8,247 bases of DNA from contig CAMLNT010000096.1 of NCBI GenBank assembly GCA_946481425.1, positions 1 through 8,247 of the forward strand. Reading direction: 5' to 3'. A program made the translations under genes and the position numbers. Below, one piece after another: positions 5,853-8,247 of the stretch; positions within the stretch are counted from its first letter, which is position 1; each line of letters starts with the position of its first letter. This DNA is from an uncultured Brevundimonas sp. (GTDB lineage Bacteria > Pseudomonadota > Alphaproteobacteria > Caulobacterales > Caulobacteraceae). The notes below the pieces were generated by a model. It was given only the letters and a program-made list of their open reading frames with translations, ran no database searches and was not told the DNA's origin.

Positions 5853-7822
5853 TAGGACCCGCCGCGCGACAGTTCCTGCGAGATGTTGATCTCGGCCTGT
5901 CCGCCGTTCAGGCGAGCGCGGTAAACCTGCATATTTTCCATCACTCGCATCATGTAGTTGCGAGTTTCGGTGAAGGGCGCGCACTCGATGAAGTCGATCG
6001 GATCGGTCGAGGCGCCGCGCGGGTCGCCGCAATAGGGGATCCACTGCGGGGGACGCGCCGGCCCGGCGTTGTAGCCGATCGTCGCCAGCAGGTAGGACCC
6101 GCCGAAGTCCGACGTCAGCTCGCCCAGGTGATAGGTGCCCAGCTGGACATTGTAGTCCGGCTCATAGAGCGCCGATGCGCCCCGCCATTCCACGCCCAGC
6201 CGCCGGGCCACGCCCGAGGCCGTCGACGGCAGCAGCTGCATCATGCCGCGCGCATCGGCGCTGGAGCGCACGCGCGGATCGAAGGCGCTTTCCTGGCGGA
6301 TGATGGCGTGCACGAACGCCGGGTCCGGCGCGCCCGGCACGGCCGGCACGTTCGTCACCGGATAGCCACGCTCCGCCAGGGGGAAGCCGCGCTGCGCCGC
6401 CGTACGGGCCACGTGCATCGAAAGGTCCTGCACCCCGTAGCCGCGCGTCAGGTCGACCAGCAGCGCATAGTCCACCGCGCTGGTCAGGCTGTCGTCCAGG
6501 TGCATGACGAAGACCCGCACGAGGCTGTCCTCGCCGGCGCCGGCCAGCACGCGGATCGCCTGGACCAGCGGATAGCTTTCGAACCGCGCCCGGTCGGCCT
6601 CGGTCGGCTGCGGCTCGGGCGGCAGGCGCAGCGTGCGCATGTTGGCGCGTTCGGCGGCCAGCTGTCCGTAGAAGGCCCAGGTATACTGTGCGCCCTGGCG
6701 GTAATAGGCGTCGGCGGCGGCCGTATCGCCCCGCGCATCCGCCGCGCGACCCAGCCAGTAGAGCGCCCGGCTCTGGGTGATCGGGGTCGACGAAGCCTGT
6801 CTCAGGGCCTCGAAGTGCTGCGCCGCCTGCGTCGGATTGTTCAGCCTCACCAGGGCGATCCAGCCGGCGAAGAACTCCGCGTCCACCCGGCGGTCACCGG
6901 ACGGGAAGCCGTGGCCCGCCATGGCGTGATAGGCGGACGGGTAGTCGCGCGCCTGAAGGGCGTCGATGAAATAGTTGCGACGCTCGGTCCACATCAGGTC
7001 CTGACCCTCGCTGTGGGTCGGGGCTGCGGGGAACCGCGAGAGGTGCTGGAAGCCATTGTATTCCTGGCCGTCGAGGCGCGCTCGGCGCGCCCGCTCCAGC
7101 GCCAGGCCGGGATCGTTCTCGAACTGTGCGGGGACGTAGGGGGCGGAGGACCCGTTGCGAAGCGCGATCCGCGCCTCGGCCAGCGCCCGATAGTCGGACG
7201 AGACAAGCGACATCATCGCCCGCGTCGCCGGTCCTTGCGGTCCGTAGAGCAGGGTGTCCAGCCGCTTCTCGTGATCGTCCTGGGTCAGCCAGGCGCCATA
7301 GGCGGCCAGGAACCGGTCCTGCGTGGCCTGGTCGAAAGATCGCTCGCGCCACCAGGTGCGCACCACGCTTTGCGCTTCGCCGGTCGCGCCGGTGGCCGAC
7401 AGCGCCTGGGCATAGGCCAGGGCGCCTTCCGGCGTCGTCGGCGCTTCGGCCGAAAAGATGGCGATCACTTCCTGCGGTGAGCCATAGGAGTTGGCCAGCG
7501 CACGCTCCATCGCCTGACGGCGCGTGTCCGCGCGCGGCCAGCCGTTCAGATCGGATCGTGCCGCGGCCAGTTCGCCCCAGCCGACCCGCTCGCCCACGAC
7601 ATCGATCAGCGCCCAGCGGATGATTCGCGCCTCGATGGGACTGGCGCTCGAGGCGTAGGCCAGCGCAAGGTTCACATCGCCGGCGCGCGCCGCGGCCAGG
7701 CCCGAGGCGAAGCTGGACGACTGCGCCACATGGGCCGCGCTGGCGGTTGTGACGGCAGGCTGAGCCACAGGTTGAAACAGCGCCACGATCGCCGCCATCG
7801 CCGCCTGAAACCAATCCGCCAT
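5849..7822 (-). CDS. slt: Soluble lytic murein transglycosylase (Slt70-type, GH23)
   Basis: A 657-residue periplasmic enzyme that cleaves the MurNAc-GlcNAc bond of peptidoglycan to leave 1,6-anhydro-MurNAc ends; length is close to E. coli Slt70 (645). The first 450 or so residues are alanine-rich helices with repeat-like A-x-x-Y/W patterns, as in the ring-shaped superhelical U domain. The catalytic SLT domain spans about 498-640: IIRQESAFDP with catalytic E511, GMMQLLPSTA (526-535), YNAGP (584-588) and ETRNYMMRVMENMQVYR (619-635). A hydrophobic leader (about 6-28) ending ASAA could be a signal peptide, but its N-terminus (MADW) has no positive charge, which is unusual. The start is supported by GGAGG seven bases upstream and an in-frame stop not far beyond. 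A Caulobacter homologue is, from memory, called SdpA; orthology is not tested here. It is divergent from dapA. Confidence 0.93.
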   Translation of the reverse strand: MADWFQAAMAAIVALFQPVAQPAVTTASAAHVAQSSSFASGLAAARAGDVNLALAYASSASPIEARIIRWALIDVVGERVGWGELAAARSDLNGWPRADTRRQAMERALANSYGSPQEVIAIFSAEAPTTPEGALAYAQALSATGATGEAQSVVRTWWRERSFDQATQDRFLAAYGAWLTQDDHEKRLDTLLYGPQGPATRAMMSLVSSDYRALAEARIALRNGSSAPYVPAQFENDPGLALERARRARLDGQEYNGFQHLSRFPAAPTHSEGQDLMWTERRNYFIDALQARDYPSAYHAMAGHGFPSGDRRVDAEFFAGWIALVRLNNPTQAAQHFEALRQASSTPITQSRALYWLGRAADARGDTAAADAYYRQGAQYTWAFYGQLAAERANMRTLRLPPEPQPTEADRARFESYPLVQAIRVLAGAGEDSLVRVFVMHLDDSLTSAVDYALLVDLTRGYGVQDLSMHVARTAAQRGFPLAERGYPVTNVPAVPGAPDPAFVHAIIRQESAFDPRVRSSADARGMMQLLPSTASGVARRLGVEWRGASALYEPDYNVQLGTYHLGELTSDFGGSYLLATIGYNAGPARPPQWIPYCGDPRGASTDPIDFIECAPFTETRNYMMRVMENMQVYRARLNGGQAEINISQELSRGGSY

Positions 7823-7829
7823 GCCCGCG

Positions 7830-7834
7830 CCTCC
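7830..7834 (-). promoter_or_regulatory. Strong Shine-Dalgarno deciding the transglycosylase start
   Basis: GGAGG on the minus strand, seven bases before the ATG at 7822. It is the best ribosome-binding site in the window and fixes the start despite the atypical, uncharged N-terminus of the predicted signal peptide. An in-frame TGA a few codons upstream rules out a longer leader. Confidence 0.75.
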
Positions 7835-7850
7835 AAATCTGTTTCAGTCG

Positions 7851-7879
7851 TTGCGGCGCCCGCCGCCCGCGCCTAGGTT
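7851..7879 (+). promoter_or_regulatory. Candidate promoter of dapA
   Basis: TTGCGG (7851-7856), a 17-base spacer and TAGGTT (7874-7879) form a housekeeping-type promoter in the 90-bp gap between the divergent slt and dapA genes. Initiation near 7886 would give a leader of about 27 bases before the dapA ATG. The -10 contains the palindrome CCTAGG, so the same bases could contribute to a minus-strand promoter for slt, but I see no well-spaced -35 for that. Pattern match only. Confidence 0.4.
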
Positions 7880-7912
7880 CGCCGCCCGAACGCCAAGCGA
7901 GACCCTTGACCC

Positions 7913-8247
7913 ATGAACCGCCCCCTTTTCAAGGGCGTGATCACCGCACTGATCACACCCTTTCGTGACGGAAAAGTGGACGAAGCCGCCTATCGACGGC
8001 TGATCGAACGCCAGATCGCGGGCGGGGTTCACGGTATCGTGCCGGTCGGCACCACCGGAGAGAGCGCTACCGTCTCGGTCGACGAGCATAAGCGCATCGT
8101 CGAACTGTGCATCGAAACCGTCGCCGGCCGCGTCCGCGTCATCGCCGGCGCAGGCGCCTCGGCCACCAACAAAGCCATCGATCTAGTCCGCCACGCCAAG
8201 ACCATCGGCGCCGAGCGTATACGATACGAGCCCTTGCTCACTGCTGC
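7913..8247 (+). CDS. dapA: 4-hydroxy-tetrahydrodipicolinate synthase, N-terminal part (cut by window edge)
   Basis: DapA condenses pyruvate with aspartate semialdehyde, the first committed step to diaminopimelate and lysine, in the cytosol. About the first 100 codons are clear: [19 protein letters not shown] (6-24), [13 protein letters not shown] (42-54) with the conserved GTTGES that contacts the substrate, then [25 protein letters not shown] (76-100). The Schiff-base lysine and the YNKP region lie beyond the part seen. The ATG has only a weak ribosome-binding site. From about codon 101 the reading gives [12 protein letters not shown], where the family normally has (A)DAALVVTPYYNKP; see the separate entry for this end segment. 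Identity is certain; whether the gene is intact beyond the edge is not known. Confidence 0.92.
   Translation, partial: MNRPLFKGVITALITPFRDGKVDEAAYRRLIERQIAGGVHGIVPVGTTGESATVSVDEHKRIVELCIETVAGRVRVIAGAGASATNKAIDLVRHAKTIGAERIRYEPLLTA
8215..8247 (+). other. Terminal segment that does not match DapA
   Basis: The last 33 or so bases keep the dapA frame open but encode [11 protein letters not shown] instead of the conserved strand and YYNKP region. Neither of the other two forward frames restores DapA-like sequence, and the reverse strand gives nothing recognisable. The segment is visibly less GC-rich than the gene before it and holds CGTAT/ATACG inverted bases (8216-8228). It could be a misassembled contig end, leftover non-genomic sequence, an insertion junction or a rare real variant. 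Confidence 0.5.

Noticed and set aside
5852..6104. 13-base direct repeat GTAGGACCCGCCG at 5852 and 6092
   Set aside because: Both copies encode Gly-Gly-Ser-Tyr in the transglycosylase with the same preferred codons; there is no flanking similarity, so this is most likely coincidence.
4952..7480. Open frame of 842 codons on the plus strand
   Set aside because: It runs out of frame through the permease and ATPase genes and antisense to the transglycosylase. Its translation is Arg/Gly/Pro-rich with no domain, and the overlapping genes have complete motif sets. Long empty frames are expected in such GC-rich DNA.
8029..8241. Minus-strand open frame across the right end
   Set aside because: It is antisense to the clear dapA reading and shows no recognisable protein features.

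Overview
This looks like ordinary chromosomal DNA from a high-GC alphaproteobacterium, most likely Caulobacterales (Caulobacter, Brevundimonas or Phenylobacterium type). I infer this from codon use with G/C at third positions, a LexA-type site of the alphaproteobacterial form GTTC-N7-GTTC, promoter candidates resembling the Caulobacter housekeeping form (TTG... / GCTANAWC-like -10), and protein sequence style. No database search was run. I see no mobile element, CRISPR array, RNA gene or clear foreign island.

Left block (1-2547, minus strand): a family 2 membrane glycosyltransferase, then map (type I methionine aminopeptidase), then the start of radC, which runs off the left edge. The gaps are 30 and 56 bp. 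The map-radC gap holds a perfect GTTC-N7-GTTC site, so radC probably has its own DNA-damage-controlled promoter even though it follows map.

Middle block (2691-5852, plus strand): four tightly packed genes, namely a TetR-family repressor with a WHG-like C-terminal domain, a periplasmic binding protein, a FecCD/BtuC-type permease and an ABC ATPase. Junctions are a 4-bp ATGA overlap, a 2-bp gap and another 4-bp ATGA overlap. They form one translationally coupled operon for a BtuFCD/FecBCD-type importer of a metal chelate (cobalamin, siderophore or haem; substrate not settled). The regulator is the first cistron, and a promoter candidate lies just upstream. The 143-bp divergent region between this operon and the glycosyltransferase also holds two inverted repeats that could be operators.

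Right block (5849-8247): a Slt70-type soluble lytic transglycosylase on the minus strand converges on the importer operon, and the two stop codons share one CTAG. Divergent from it is dapA (lysine/diaminopimelate synthesis), cut by the right edge. Both serve the cell wall: DapA feeds meso-diaminopimelate to peptidoglycan and Slt cleaves it. The last roughly 33 bases no longer encode DapA-like sequence and may be an assembly artefact or a real junction.

I found no convincing undescribed multi-gene system. The items most worth checking are the LexA-type site before radC, the regulator-first importer operon, and the sequence break at the right end.
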